A stretch of 64,000 bases of DNA, from positions 64,001-128,000 of the IMG/VR virus record IMGVR_UViG_3300033153_007973. One strand, given 5' to 3'. This document shows positions 20,785 through 30,451 of the stretch, one piece after another. The notes below the pieces were generated by a model. It saw only the letters and a list, made by a program, of their open reading frames with translations. It ran no database searches and had not been told where the DNA came from. Positions within the stretch are counted from its first letter, which is position 1. Every line of letters begins with the position of its first letter. The position numbers were made by a program, and so were the translations under genes. The stretch comes from a virus.

Positions 20785-22452
20785 ATGAATCCTTTTAAAT
20801 TTGCTTTCAATAAAGATTACCGCCGCCAAGCTATAATTAACTGGGCATATGATGATGTTAAAGGCGCTGTTTCTGACAATAGGCGCACTAGAGCATTGGA
20901 TGCGCAGCGCATACGGAATCTGCCCACAGAGGTATCGATTGGTCGTTTCACAAAGATCAATATTCCACAAAGGTCTGATCTTGCCGGCCGAGTCTTCATT
21001 AATAATTATTTCTTTGATGATCTAGATAAGGCATATCAGGGCGAGACATATGTCAAGTATGCAGTTGATCGATATGTCGAGAGTGTCCTCAGAAATGGCT
21101 GGAGCATTGTTAGTGGGAATGCAAAAGTTGTTGGGTATCTTGAGAAGCGCTTTCATGAAATGGCAATCGCATCATCAACCACCATGGAGGAAATGTTCAG
21201 TGATTTCCTCTCAACAACAATACTATACGGAAACGCATTTCTAATCAAATACAGAAATGCGAAGTCATCTAGTGGCAAACCTGTTACTAGATCTGATGGT
21301 AGAACCATTCCTCCGATTGCTTCTTTGTTCATCGAAGATACAAGGAAAATGCATATAGCAATGACCGGAGCTAACAGATATATCTATATCAGAACACCAC
21401 AGAATATAACTGGACGCACTCCCAATACACTGAATACATACGCATTCCCATTTGGACTTAATGCATTCTCTTCATATACTGGCTACCCAAAATCACATAC
21501 TCCGCCAGCAATAATCAGTGGTCAGATTGCTCAAGCAATCTCTGCTGGTAGATCTGGCAGAATCGGTGATATCAGAATCTACAGAGATCTTGATGTCGCT
21601 CACATCAGATATCATCATGTGCCTGGAGAGAAATGGGCAATGCCTCCGTTCTGGCCGGTCCTTCCCGATGTTGATACTCTACGAAGAATCGAAGAAAATG
21701 TTGAATTGCTCATGTATCAATATGGTCACAGTCTTCTGCATGCTGCCATTGGAAGTGATCAGCGTCCTGGGTCCAAAGCAGACGTAGCCACTATCACCCA
21801 GAAGATGAAAGACATGGAAGGAAATGGATTTATCGCAACGGACCATCGTGTGAATCTAGAATTTAAAGGCGCGGAAGGGAAAGCAATTCGTGCAGAAGAA
21901 TACCTGAAATACTTTAAGGCAAGAGCATTCTCTGGACTCTGGCTCAGTTCAACGACAGTTGGTGAAGGCGATAGTGCTAACCGAGCAACTGCAGAGACGG
22001 TTGATATGATTCGCCAAGACAAGACGATCGAACTCCAGAGAATTCTGCAGAAAGAGCTTCAGCCTATTCTGATCGAACTCCTACTCGAAGCAGGTGTAGA
22101 TTATGGCTGGGCACTACAGCCAGAGAATATTCCGGCAATACACTTCCCAGAAGTAGACGTTAATAAGAAGATCGCACTGGAAAGTCATATCCTGAATCTG
22201 TATAACTCGAATGTAATCACGGAGACAGAGGCTAGAGTGCTGCTCGGTATGAAGCCTCTGGATGAGAAGGAACGAAGTGGACTATTCGTATATGCGGTTT
22301 CCTCAGTCGCTAGTCTCCTGAAGCTGGGTATGGAACCTGTAGCAAAATTTGCAATGCAGAGAATTGGTGGGGCAAATGCATCGACCAAATCAATCGTAAA
22401 GCCTACGAATCAGAGCGGGCAGAAGACAGGCCCTTCACAGGCAAAGAATTAG
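20785..22452 (+). CDS. portal protein
   Basis: 555 aa from the ATG at 20785; an in-frame TTG sits one codon earlier. The arrangement matches phage portals: an alpha/beta N-terminus (VKYAVDRYVESVLRNGW), DLDVAHIRYHHVPGE, and the late segment WLSSTTVGEGDSANRATAETV typical of the wing and stem region. It forms the dodecameric DNA entry channel at a capsid vertex and binds TerL. Located between TerL and the prohead protease, as expected. Usual length. Confidence 0.88.
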   Translation: MNPFKFAFNKDYRRQAIINWAYDDVKGAVSDNRRTRALDAQRIRNLPTEVSIGRFTKINIPQRSDLAGRVFINNYFFDDLDKAYQGETYVKYAVDRYVESVLRNGWSIVSGNAKVVGYLEKRFHEMAIASSTTMEEMFSDFLSTTILYGNAFLIKYRNAKSSSGKPVTRSDGRTIPPIASLFIEDTRKMHIAMTGANRYIYIRTPQNITGRTPNTLNTYAFPFGLNAFSSYTGYPKSHTPPAIISGQIAQAISAGRSGRIGDIRIYRDLDVAHIRYHHVPGEKWAMPPFWPVLPDVDTLRRIEENVELLMYQYGHSLLHAAIGSDQRPGSKADVATITQKMKDMEGNGFIATDHRVNLEFKGAEGKAIRAEEYLKYFKARAFSGLWLSSTTVGEGDSANRATAETVDMIRQDKTIELQRILQKELQPILIELLLEAGVDYGWALQPENIPAIHFPEVDVNKKIALESHILNLYNSNVITETEARVLLGMKPLDEKERSGLFVYAVSSVASLLKLGMEPVAKFAMQRIGGANASTKSIVKPTNQSGQKTGPSQAKN

Positions 22453-22466
22453 AGCACAGTAGCTAG

Positions 22467-22495
22467 TTGACAAGATTACTAGCATAGTGTATACT
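22467..22495 (+). promoter_or_regulatory. sigma70 promoter for protease-scaffold and capsid genes
   Basis: TTGACA 22467-22472 and TATACT 22490-22495, spacer 17 bp. Confidence 0.85.
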
Positions 22496-22516
22496 TTGTA
22501 AAGTGAGGTAACATTA

Positions 22517-24523
22517 GTGGACAAAGAATTACTGATCCGCGACATCCTTGTCATTGACAAGGCACAGTCAGCATACATCGGCCGTACAGGTAAAGTCTCT
22601 AAAGATGTCTCTGAAAACAAGATGAGTTCGTATTTCAGACGCGCATTAAAAGAGGCTGGCGGAATCTATGATAAACCTGTTCTTGTAACTGAAACCGAAG
22701 TAACCCATTATGGATTTGTCAATGGTAATTTTCGGCGTTACAGACTTGAATTCATCAAGCATAATTCCCGCACATGGACTGCTGACTACGCAAAGCCAAT
22801 CCAACTCGATCATAATGACCACGTAATAAACGATACTATCGGACGTGTTCTATTCGCAGTTCCAATTATCTATAAGCAGGATCAGAAACAGCGCGATAGT
22901 CTCGATAAACCTAGTGGACATATTACTGTATTTGGTGCCATTCCTGCTCCCGAACACATCGAAAGAATTATGGATGGTCGGTACCTAACAGTATCAATGG
23001 GCGCGAGAAGCACTGATATTACATGTTCGATCTGTGGAAAACACCCCATGAGCTATGAATGTGAGCATCGGATGGGCAAGCGGTATGATGTGGAAGTAGG
23101 TGACAAGAAGTTAAAGAACCAATTAGCATTTGCTGACTTCGGAAAGAAATACTATAACGAGTATAGTTACGTGTCCGCTCCTGGTGATATCCATGCAAAG
23201 ACTGGCAGATATGAACTGTCAGGAACTGATGCTACTAATATGTTTAACACACAGGATGCATTAGCACAGGACATGGGCAAATTCGATATTCCCAATACAC
23301 CACCAAAGGTGTACTTTTTCTTTGGTGATGCTGCTAGGATGGATGCAGTCACCACATCGGTGACTCAGGATTCATTTAATGATTCGGATGCAAATCCGGA
23401 CATCCTCTTATTCGACTGCAAAAGAATAGGTGAGCTAGTCACATCTGAAGAAGATGTGACAGCCTCTGATTCTACAGCAGAGATACATACAACAGAAGAT
23501 AAAACAGAAGGCGATGTTAATAAACAAGTCCCCGAAAGGGACCAAGAAAAGGAACAGGAGGACAAGATGTTGCAGAAGAAATATGCGGTACTTCACCTCG
23601 TTCACTCCCTCCTTCATGCTGACAATATGGATGTATCCGACGCACTGAAAGAAATTGCGGACGTGAGCGTCGATATCGTCGGTGAAAATCTTAGCAAGGA
23701 TGATGTTCTAGCGAAGATCGTTGCAGTACTTGATAAGATGGAAAAAGAAGATGAGGAAAAAGACGAGAAAGACAAAGCGCTGACCACGAAGACCCGCAAG
23801 AAATTGTCAGCTTCAACATTCTGCGGACCCGATAAGTCTTGGCCTGTTCCTGATTGCCAGCACGTTGCAACTGCCAGATCTTTCCTTGCTCAATCGAGCA
23901 AGACAAAGAATCTGACGACAGCACAAAAAGCCAGAGTTCGTGCATGCGTAAATCGCAAAGCACGTTCACTGGGTTGTGACAAAGGCAAGGATGACAATGG
24001 CAGTGATGAACTTCATTTCCTTTCACAGGATGAAGTACTCACAGCAGACTTCGTAACCACAGCCATCGACGAACTACTTTCTGCTAAGGAAAGAGAAATC
24101 GATACTCTCGAAAGCAAACTCCAGAAGACCTTCATCAATCAGATCATGGACTTCGGTGGACGCCTCGAGAAGGTCTGGGCGAAGGATGACGAGAAGAGGG
24201 CAACATATGTTGCTGACCTGAAAACTCGAGCCATCGATTCCCTGGAAGATACCCTCAACGACCTTATGGCCGAAGCTGGTATCAGTACAGATCAGGACAG
24301 CCAGAATAATCAAAAACTCGATGACGCATCCAATGAGACAGCTGGTGCGCAAGAGGGCAAGGATAATAAAGAGAAGAAAGACGAAGATAAAAAGATCGAT
24401 GCTACGGCGGCTGATTCAAAAGCCGATGAGACCGTAGACAACCCCGGAGACAAGACCAAGACAAATAAAGAGAACGACTCTAAAGGCGTTTCTCTCTTGG
24501 CCAAATCTGGCGCTCTCAGATAA
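22517..24523 (+). CDS. prohead protease fused to scaffold, 668 aa
   Basis: GTG start with GAGG upstream. Residues 1-260 look like a head maturation protease: LDHND with candidate catalytic His 99, and YLTVSMGAR with candidate Ser 160, followed by a zinc knuckle CSICG (170-174) and CEH (182-184) seen in some phage protease families. Residues 300-430 are acidic and helical. FCGPDKSWPVPDC near 433-446 matches a short domain recurrent in phage structural proteins. The rest is charged coiled-coil, as in scaffolds. An internal start at 23567 would give scaffold alone. Confidence 0.82.
   Translation: MDKELLIRDILVIDKAQSAYIGRTGKVSKDVSENKMSSYFRRALKEAGGIYDKPVLVTETEVTHYGFVNGNFRRYRLEFIKHNSRTWTADYAKPIQLDHNDHVINDTIGRVLFAVPIIYKQDQKQRDSLDKPSGHITVFGAIPAPEHIERIMDGRYLTVSMGARSTDITCSICGKHPMSYECEHRMGKRYDVEVGDKKLKNQLAFADFGKKYYNEYSYVSAPGDIHAKTGRYELSGTDATNMFNTQDALAQDMGKFDIPNTPPKVYFFFGDAARMDAVTTSVTQDSFNDSDANPDILLFDCKRIGELVTSEEDVTASDSTAEIHTTEDKTEGDVNKQVPERDQEKEQEDKMLQKKYAVLHLVHSLLHADNMDVSDALKEIADVSVDIVGENLSKDDVLAKIVAVLDKMEKEDEEKDEKDKALTTKTRKKLSASTFCGPDKSWPVPDCQHVATARSFLAQSSKTKNLTTAQKARVRACVNRKARSLGCDKGKDDNGSDELHFLSQDEVLTADFVTTAIDELLSAKEREIDTLESKLQKTFINQIMDFGGRLEKVWAKDDEKRATYVADLKTRAIDSLEDTLNDLMAEAGISTDQDSQNNQKLDDASNETAGAQEGKDNKEKKDEDKKIDATAADSKADETVDNPGDKTKTNKENDSKGVSLLAKSGALR
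23567..24523 (+). CDS. internal in-frame start: separate scaffold protein, 318 aa
   Basis: A perfect AGGAGG (23556-23561) lies 5 nt before an ATG that is in frame with the protease (codon 351). The product would contain only the helical scaffold part. The arrangement copies lambda C/Nu3, where a nested start makes the scaffold in excess over protease. The start site is read directly from sequence; translation from it is inferred. Confidence 0.65.
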   Translation: MLQKKYAVLHLVHSLLHADNMDVSDALKEIADVSVDIVGENLSKDDVLAKIVAVLDKMEKEDEEKDEKDKALTTKTRKKLSASTFCGPDKSWPVPDCQHVATARSFLAQSSKTKNLTTAQKARVRACVNRKARSLGCDKGKDDNGSDELHFLSQDEVLTADFVTTAIDELLSAKEREIDTLESKLQKTFINQIMDFGGRLEKVWAKDDEKRATYVADLKTRAIDSLEDTLNDLMAEAGISTDQDSQNNQKLDDASNETAGAQEGKDNKEKKDEDKKIDATAADSKADETVDNPGDKTKTNKENDSKGVSLLAKSGALR

Positions 24524-24536
24524 GGAGGAGTAGAAG

Positions 24537-25697
24537 ATGGGTGTTAGACATACTCTCAATTACACAGCAAACGGCCAAGCCCTCAATGTAGACCAGCGTG
24601 CAATGGAAGCTGCCCTGCAGACGAGTGGGTTCCGTTGGGGATTCGAAAGATCGCAAGGTGAACGACCTGCCGAAGCGATGCTTCCTCACCGGTATGCACC
24701 TACACGTCGTGTCATTACTGACCAGGGTCTTTCGCGGCATTCGGTCGTGATTCCTGTTGGAACAATCGTGAGTGCAGTACCTGTAATGAGTAGAGATTAC
24801 TATTACAGAAACTCAACGGTATTCAGCGGATCACCGATCGATGGTTCCGGAGACACATATTCCGGCGAACTCGTGCTAGGAACAGGCAATGACAGTTCTG
24901 TATTGACTGCCCCAGCAGACGACGCTATTGATGGCTATGGCAAGGTCAACGCCGCTCTGATCATCGCAAACGGCGGATCATCTGTCGACGATCTGTATAC
25001 ATCGTACGACTACACTGATCTTGGAAGACTTGACAAGGATGGCAATGCAATCACCAATGTTACGGTGTTTAATCGTCCTCCAAATATTCCAATCGGTGTT
25101 GTTTTCAACGATATCTACATCGAAGACACTGGTGCAACACTGAACTTCGTCGAGAGTCCTCTCATGAAGTTCAGCTCAATTCTGTGTGACTGGTACGTAG
25201 AAATTCCTTACTGTGCCAATATTGCTAATTACGGGATGAGCAACACTCTCGCAAGTGGTACTACACAGGATATCAATAACTCAAGTGCACTCGGCTACAA
25301 TGCCGTGTATAACTTGGGTCTTCCGTTCCTCACAGCGGCATCACTAGCGGACTTAGTCCCTGGTGGGTTCGTGTCAGCTGACTTGAACGGTAAGTACAAG
25401 ATGCAGAATGTGGCTGCAAATTCCTACACTGCATCAAAAACCGCACAGACGGTTGGAAAACTGACGGCTCTTGATAACAAGTTCCCTAAGGACATTGAAG
25501 ACCTCGTTCAGATGTACAACCTGTCAGCGGCTGGTGGTACAGCCACCTACGGGCTCCCTTCACAGTTGTTCGCGTTTGTGTTCAACATTCTGAAGTACGG
25601 TGTAAATGGTGGAACTAATCCAACATTTGCACAGATCATTGCGGCAGTTGATAGTGGCGACATGGGAATGGCGCGCATCAACTTGCACGTGGCTTAA
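24537..25697 (+). CDS. putative capsid or head decoration protein, 386 aa
   Basis: GGAGGAG precedes the ATG. It is a soluble, beta-rich protein with many Asn, Gly, Thr and Tyr residues and no membrane segment. It sits between the scaffold and the major capsid gene, where decoration or second capsid proteins are often encoded. Codon and ribosome-site quality suggest high expression. No domain is recognised, so the call rests on position and composition. Confidence 0.6.
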   Translation: MGVRHTLNYTANGQALNVDQRAMEAALQTSGFRWGFERSQGERPAEAMLPHRYAPTRRVITDQGLSRHSVVIPVGTIVSAVPVMSRDYYYRNSTVFSGSPIDGSGDTYSGELVLGTGNDSSVLTAPADDAIDGYGKVNAALIIANGGSSVDDLYTSYDYTDLGRLDKDGNAITNVTVFNRPPNIPIGVVFNDIYIEDTGATLNFVESPLMKFSSILCDWYVEIPYCANIANYGMSNTLASGTTQDINNSSALGYNAVYNLGLPFLTAASLADLVPGGFVSADLNGKYKMQNVAANSYTASKTAQTVGKLTALDNKFPKDIEDLVQMYNLSAAGGTATYGLPSQLFAFVFNILKYGVNGGTNPTFAQIIAAVDSGDMGMARINLHVA

Positions 25698-25709
25698 GGA
25701 GATTATAAC

Positions 25710-27005
25710 ATGAAAGACCTTCTAAAAGCATACAGCGATCCCAAAGTTCTAGAGGTAGCGGATGCAGTTCGTTCGATCCTCTATACTGATGGGGCAATGA
25801 TCACCGAGAATGATGAGACAAAAACGCCAGAACTTTCGAGCCTGCAACTGAAAGACCTTCTGACAAGTGCGGATATTATCCCATTACTGCCGGAAGCGAT
25901 CACTCACGTGATCCTGGAGGAAATCGAACCCGCCTCCATCATATACAACACGTTCTTCAATGAAGTGCGTGCAATCAGAAGTGGCACATTCGTGATCCAC
26001 TCAATCGGACCGATGGTTGCTCTTCCCGTCGGCGCCAATGGCGAATACCCTGAAACAAGCTTCGCCCTGGACGCAACGGGTCATCGGATCAACATCAACA
26101 CCCAGAAGTATGGCCTTGAGATCAACATCGCGGACGAAGTCCTCGAAGACAATCTCATCGGCGTGGTGGGGATGTGGCTCCGCAGAGCTGCTAACGCTCT
26201 GGTTCGGAACAGAGAAAAGATGGCTATTGATATGATCAAGAAATACGGGATCATAATGATGGACAACAATTCTCCTTCCGCTCCTGTGAAAAACCTCTCT
26301 GGACGTGACATCACTGGTACCCAAAATGGTACCATGACGATGAACGACCTGATGGAACTCTACACGAGTGCCCTGATGGAAGGTTTCACTCTGGATACAA
26401 TGATCATGCACCCCCTTGCATGGCAGACTTTCATGACGGATGCAGAGATGAAGGAAATCGTCCTGAATAACAACACCCTGGTGACCTATCGGCCACCTCG
26501 GGGTTCCTATTCAAGGGCACTCCAGCAACTTGCACATCCTGAGAATCTTGGATTGACATGGAACAAGGGCTACGGTAATCCAACTCTTGATCCTACAACC
26601 AACAAGCTCGGAAAGAACCCATACGCATCGACTCTGTCGGTGATGAATGCAACTTTCAATCTTCCACCTCGGAGTGTTCTCCCAACTCCGCTCCAGATTA
26701 TCGTATCTCCTTATGCTCCAATCAGTACGGTTAATAACCGCACGATCACAGACATTATCTTCGCCGAATCTAGCGAAGTAGGTCTGGCGCTGCGTAAGAC
26801 AGATCCGATTACGGAACGGTTTGAGAATCCTGAAAAGGAAAGAGTGAAGATTCGAATGAAAGAAACATTCGGAATGGGAATTCTGAACCAGGGGAAAGCC
26901 ATCAGAATCGCAAAGAACGTTGTGGTCGACAGAAATTACGTGTTCGATAATGTGAACAGCGTGACGAATATGGCCAACCTCAACCGTTACTCCGATCTGG
27001 TGTAA
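25710..27005 (+). CDS. major capsid protein (HK97 fold)
   Basis: 431 aa with AAGGAG upstream. The order of features is typical of HK97-type capsid proteins: helical N-arm, PEAITHVILEEIEPASII, a beta segment with VALPVGANGEYPE, ADEVLEDN, then the A-domain region (TLDTMIMHPLAWQTF, LPTPLQIIVSP) and a basic C-terminal part. An intrinsic terminator directly follows, consistent with a strongly expressed end product. It forms the capsid shell after protease maturation. Confidence 0.88.
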   Translation: MKDLLKAYSDPKVLEVADAVRSILYTDGAMITENDETKTPELSSLQLKDLLTSADIIPLLPEAITHVILEEIEPASIIYNTFFNEVRAIRSGTFVIHSIGPMVALPVGANGEYPETSFALDATGHRININTQKYGLEINIADEVLEDNLIGVVGMWLRRAANALVRNREKMAIDMIKKYGIIMMDNNSPSAPVKNLSGRDITGTQNGTMTMNDLMELYTSALMEGFTLDTMIMHPLAWQTFMTDAEMKEIVLNNNTLVTYRPPRGSYSRALQQLAHPENLGLTWNKGYGNPTLDPTTNKLGKNPYASTLSVMNATFNLPPRSVLPTPLQIIVSPYAPISTVNNRTITDIIFAESSEVGLALRKTDPITERFENPEKERVKIRMKETFGMGILNQGKAIRIAKNVVVDRNYVFDNVNSVTNMANLNRYSDLV

Positions 27006-27024
27006 CTAGAAAAACACTGGTAAT

Positions 27025-27056
27025 GACTGGGGTCCTTTATTGGGCCCCAGTCTTTT
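27025..27056 (+). terminator. intrinsic terminator after major capsid gene
   Basis: An 11-bp stem (27025-27035 with 27042-27052, one G-T pair) closes loop TTTATT, followed by TTTT. Strong rho-independent signal. Confidence 0.88.
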
Positions 27057-27084
27057 ACCATATTAGAATAAAAGGAGACATACA

Positions 27085-27642
27085 ATGGTAGACAAAGGCG
27101 AAAAGATTCTTCATTTCAAATTAGCACCTGGGCGTGTAATTTGGGGAACAATGAATGGTTCGATCAAGCTAAATGCTTTTCCTGATGGTAATGGAATGGC
27201 TAGTATTGGTGGAAAGGTATCATCTAAGGAAGTGGCTGACTATGAATCAGTCGCTCGTGGGATCGTAACTGGAGCACTTATCAAAGTTAGCAAGAAAGAA
27301 GCTATCACTCCACAGAAGATCGAAGTTAAGAGGGTTTCCGATATAAAGGAGACACAAGTAAAGATCGATATGGCAACTAAGAAGCTGCTTGATATGCGGG
27401 AAGAACAGGCTATTATTGAACTGAAAGATATGAAACATCCGGCTCTTCTGACTAGGATTCTTCAGGTCGAATCAAAGAAGAAAAGGAGACCAAAGGTTAT
27501 AGAAGCAGCAAAAGCCGCTCTTGATATGGTACAAGCAAGTTCGATCATCGAGACTGTAGAAGAAGGATCCGATATTGAAGCAACACTCAATTCTGATAAG
27601 CGGAGCGGCTCCATCGAAAGCTCACTCGAAGAATCATTCTAA
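27085..27642 (+). CDS. hypothetical head-region protein, 185 aa
   Basis: AAAGGAG precedes the ATG. The N-terminal 60 residues look beta-rich. The rest is charged helix with Lys/Glu repeats (near 95-150) and an acidic Ser-rich tail. First gene after the capsid terminator. Its promoter is not obvious, so read-through may supply it. No family recognised. Confidence 0.7.
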   Translation: MVDKGEKILHFKLAPGRVIWGTMNGSIKLNAFPDGNGMASIGGKVSSKEVADYESVARGIVTGALIKVSKKEAITPQKIEVKRVSDIKETQVKIDMATKKLLDMREEQAIIELKDMKHPALLTRILQVESKKKRRPKVIEAAKAALDMVQASSIIETVEEGSDIEATLNSDKRSGSIESSLEESF

Positions 27643-27658
27643 AGACAGGTTGTGATGA

Positions 27659-28840
27659 ATGCTCACGATAAGCAGTACAATACCGGCCGCAGAGGCCACT
27701 AATGTTCTTCGCGATGCATCCATTGATATTATCTTTAGTAAAGAAGTAAAGACAGCATCACTCACAATAGTTAATTTCGTTATCTACCGGATGGACGGCG
27801 GTACACCTGTCGAACAGGTTGCTATTGGTCTAAATAAGACAGGCACAACAGTAAAAATAGCACCGGCCGTTGATCTACTAGCAAATACTGGTTATACTGT
27901 ACTGATCCTTGGTGATCAAGACCTCTCTGATGTAATCGACAGTGGGGTTGTCGCTATTGATAATGACACCATGGATGGTAACCATACATTCGTATTCACA
28001 ACTGGTGAAATGCGTCATATTGATGTCGTTGGTGGTGCTGATCCCGGTGATTCATCCACCGTTAGTGGACAAATCGATCTAGCGGTCGTGAGTACAGATC
28101 CTGTGGATTATGAAAGCCAGGTTAATAGTCTTCCAACTATTACAGTAGATTTCGATCGATATATGACTGCCATAAGTGGAGAGACACCATTTGTCATCGA
28201 ATCCAGGGCACTAGTCTTCGGAGAAACCCCAGACCTACCCGGAGTGGCTTCACTGAGTTACAGTTCTGATCATAAGAGTCTCATTGGAAATATCAGTGGA
28301 ACAATTACTTCGAATACTGAATACCATGTGACTGTAGATAAGAATGCAGTCAGTGGTTCTCTGGATACATGGCTACCAGTGAGCCATTGCTTTCGCTTCT
28401 TCACCCAGATGCACCCGTATTATACTGACCCTGGAACTGTCCGCCAGCGGGGTGGGCACTTCATTAGTCCAACCATTGATGACTGGCTAATTAACATGTA
28501 TATCCTGGATGCCAGCATATTAGTCTCTGATGAACTAGAAGTGGGTTTCCTCTCTGGATCCAGTATCACACGCAATATCACCAGGCTAACTACCTGTATA
28601 GTGATCTCTGAGATCGCGCACGGTATAGCTGACGGCTCGCTGAAGGGCATTAGCAGCAAGGCATTGGCCGATCTGAAGATTGAGTACGACTACCGCGGTG
28701 CAATGGCTGCTATAGGCCGTATTGATCAATGTATTGATGATATGCAAAACACCCTCGGTGCCGGTTCTATCCAGACCGGAGTCAAGAGTGGTGATAGTGG
28801 CCATTATCCTGGCCGTAGAAGGGTAATTTGGGCAGAATAA
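27659..28840 (+). CDS. Ig-like (Big_5-type) surface or connector protein, 393 aa
   Basis: Two bacterial Ig-like domains can be read. The first (residues 1-115) starts ISSTIPAAEATNV and contains IDIIFSKEV and NTGYTVLI. The second (near 135-245) repeats STDPVDYESQV, ITVDFDRYM and NTEYHVTV. These match the Big_5 pattern. A C-terminal domain of about 130 residues is different and helical. Such domains decorate phage heads or tails and bind cell surfaces weakly. The start has a weak ribosome site. The stop overlaps the next ATG. Confidence 0.72.
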   Translation: MLTISSTIPAAEATNVLRDASIDIIFSKEVKTASLTIVNFVIYRMDGGTPVEQVAIGLNKTGTTVKIAPAVDLLANTGYTVLILGDQDLSDVIDSGVVAIDNDTMDGNHTFVFTTGEMRHIDVVGGADPGDSSTVSGQIDLAVVSTDPVDYESQVNSLPTITVDFDRYMTAISGETPFVIESRALVFGETPDLPGVASLSYSSDHKSLIGNISGTITSNTEYHVTVDKNAVSGSLDTWLPVSHCFRFFTQMHPYYTDPGTVRQRGGHFISPTIDDWLINMYILDASILVSDELEVGFLSGSSITRNITRLTTCIVISEIAHGIADGSLKGISSKALADLKIEYDYRGAMAAIGRIDQCIDDMQNTLGAGSIQTGVKSGDSGHYPGRRRVIWAE

Positions 28841-29373
28841 TGACCATCGATACATCATATATTACTTCTGCTGTACATGGATCGGCAAATGATATCCGAC
28901 TCAAGAATGAATTTGACGCCCTAGTAGATGAGTTCGGATGGTGGGTTGTCCTGAGAGTTATGGATCTTTCCAAGCATAGTTCATATTGGAATGAAGAGCT
29001 AAAAGAGGCGCCAAATGGTCCCGCATGGGAATACACTGACTATCTCGTGAAGGCACGAAGAGTAGAGATACAGCGTCTAACATCAGAAGAGATGCAGAAA
29101 TTTGGTGTCCAGTACAACCTGGGCAAGATCTTCTATCTGAAAAGCAATCTGACTCCTAAAAGAGAGGATGTCATATACTCAATTACCACGAGATTAAATC
29201 CTACAGTTACTGCACCCCAAAATGTGTTCGCAGCAGAGGGTTTCAATATCGAGGAAATCGAGAGAAAAATTGAACATGGGTTAGTTTACAACAAGTGTTA
29301 TTGCAGTTATAATGTACCTAGGAACAATGAGTCAATTGAGGGTGGCTTTATAGTAAATAATATAATAAGATAA
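28840..29373 (+). CDS. head-tail connector-region protein, 177 aa
   Basis: The ATG at 28840 overlaps the previous stop (TAATG); a TTG four codons upstream is less likely. It is a soluble protein with helical first half and beta second half, containing a C-x-C near residue 152. Position between Ig-like and tail genes suggests an adaptor or stopper. No motif supports this beyond context. Confidence 0.65.
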   Translation: MTIDTSYITSAVHGSANDIRLKNEFDALVDEFGWWVVLRVMDLSKHSSYWNEELKEAPNGPAWEYTDYLVKARRVEIQRLTSEEMQKFGVQYNLGKIFYLKSNLTPKREDVIYSITTRLNPTVTAPQNVFAAEGFNIEEIERKIEHGLVYNKCYCSYNVPRNNESIEGGFIVNNIIR

Positions 29374-29385
29374 AGGAGACAAGAT

Positions 29386-29712
29386 ATGCCAGACACAGTA
29401 GAACCAAAGAAAACAAGCGGTGCGGTACCTGCGCCAAAACAGAAGATTTATAAGACATCAGACATTGCCATTGCTTCATGTCTAATTCTAAACCAGACCA
29501 AGCTGTTAAAGCTTGAACCAATGGCGAATGTACAGAAGGGACGAAAGGTTCCTCAGAATCATTATTTCTTTGTGTTTGTTGATGACAACATTGTTAAACG
29601 CGAAGAGATCGTTATGGGGTATCTGGATAAGTCACTAAAGGTCGTTCCGTCAGATTTTATGGATACGATCCGAAAATTGAAACAACAAACAAAGGAGACA
29701 GCACTAACATAA
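29386..29712 (+). CDS. hypothetical protein, 108 aa
   Basis: AAGGAG precedes the ATG. Lys-rich N-terminus, then a compact alpha/beta part (residues 25-95) with FVFVDDN. Length and position fit a tail-completion or small neck protein, but there is no diagnostic motif. Co-directional with the sheath gene group. Confidence 0.65.
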   Translation: MPDTVEPKKTSGAVPAPKQKIYKTSDIAIASCLILNQTKLLKLEPMANVQKGRKVPQNHYFFVFVDDNIVKREEIVMGYLDKSLKVVPSDFMDTIRKLKQQTKETALT

Positions 29713-29737
29713 GTGTTGATCCAGGAAAGGTCATGAA

Positions 29738-30424
29738 GTGAATCTTGTAGTAGCAGAGAGAAAACCTGGAGAACTCAATATTCTTCAGACCGCATTACTT
29801 GTTGGTATAATTCACAATCTATACAACAAACTGCTTACAGATTCAGACAAGGAATATAAAGCATTTGAATATATGCCTGCACATCCTGCCTGGCTTTTAG
29901 GAAAGACAGGATCAGCAGACACCCAAGATACATATGACAGAGTCATAACTTGGGATGTAATGCGAAGAGAAGACGGAACTCTTGGAAAGTCACCATTTTC
30001 TGGTACTAAGCAGAAAAGACCAGCACTTAGAGAAGAGGTACCTATAACAAGAGACGATGGTACAAAATATGTAAGAGAGATCTATGGAAAGTTCTATGAT
30101 AATCTTTTACGATTTGATTGTTTTGCCCCGACAGCAACGGAGGCACATGATACTCTCATAAAGTTCGAAAGAATGCTTGAGAATCATGCAATGTTCTTCG
30201 AGAATCAGGGTGTGAGCAAATTTCTATATCATGGAAGGACGTCGCCACTTTACTTAGAGAACGCAAGATACCACACGAAGGCGTGTATCTTTTATGTAAG
30301 AACAGAAGAGATGTGGTACAGAGATGAAGATACTATTAAGAAAATAGAGCTCCAAGCTAATAGTGAGCTTCGAACCTGGACATCTGGTTCGGATCTTACC
30401 GGGATTTCCGGCGAAGTCTATTAA
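29738..30424 (+). CDS. putative neck or tail-terminator protein, 228 aa
   Basis: GTG start with AGGAAAGG upstream; no ATG in frame fits. It is an alpha/beta protein with a segment DNLLRFDCFAPTATEAHDTL that looks like the tail-terminator/completion fold found before sheath genes in myoviruses. This is a position-led inference. No membrane segments. Confidence 0.55.
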   Translation: MNLVVAERKPGELNILQTALLVGIIHNLYNKLLTDSDKEYKAFEYMPAHPAWLLGKTGSADTQDTYDRVITWDVMRREDGTLGKSPFSGTKQKRPALREEVPITRDDGTKYVREIYGKFYDNLLRFDCFAPTATEAHDTLIKFERMLENHAMFFENQGVSKFLYHGRTSPLYLENARYHTKACIFYVRTEEMWYRDEDTIKKIELQANSELRTWTSGSDLTGISGEVY

Positions 30425-30451
30425 CATTGGAAGACTAACGGAGGTTGGAAC

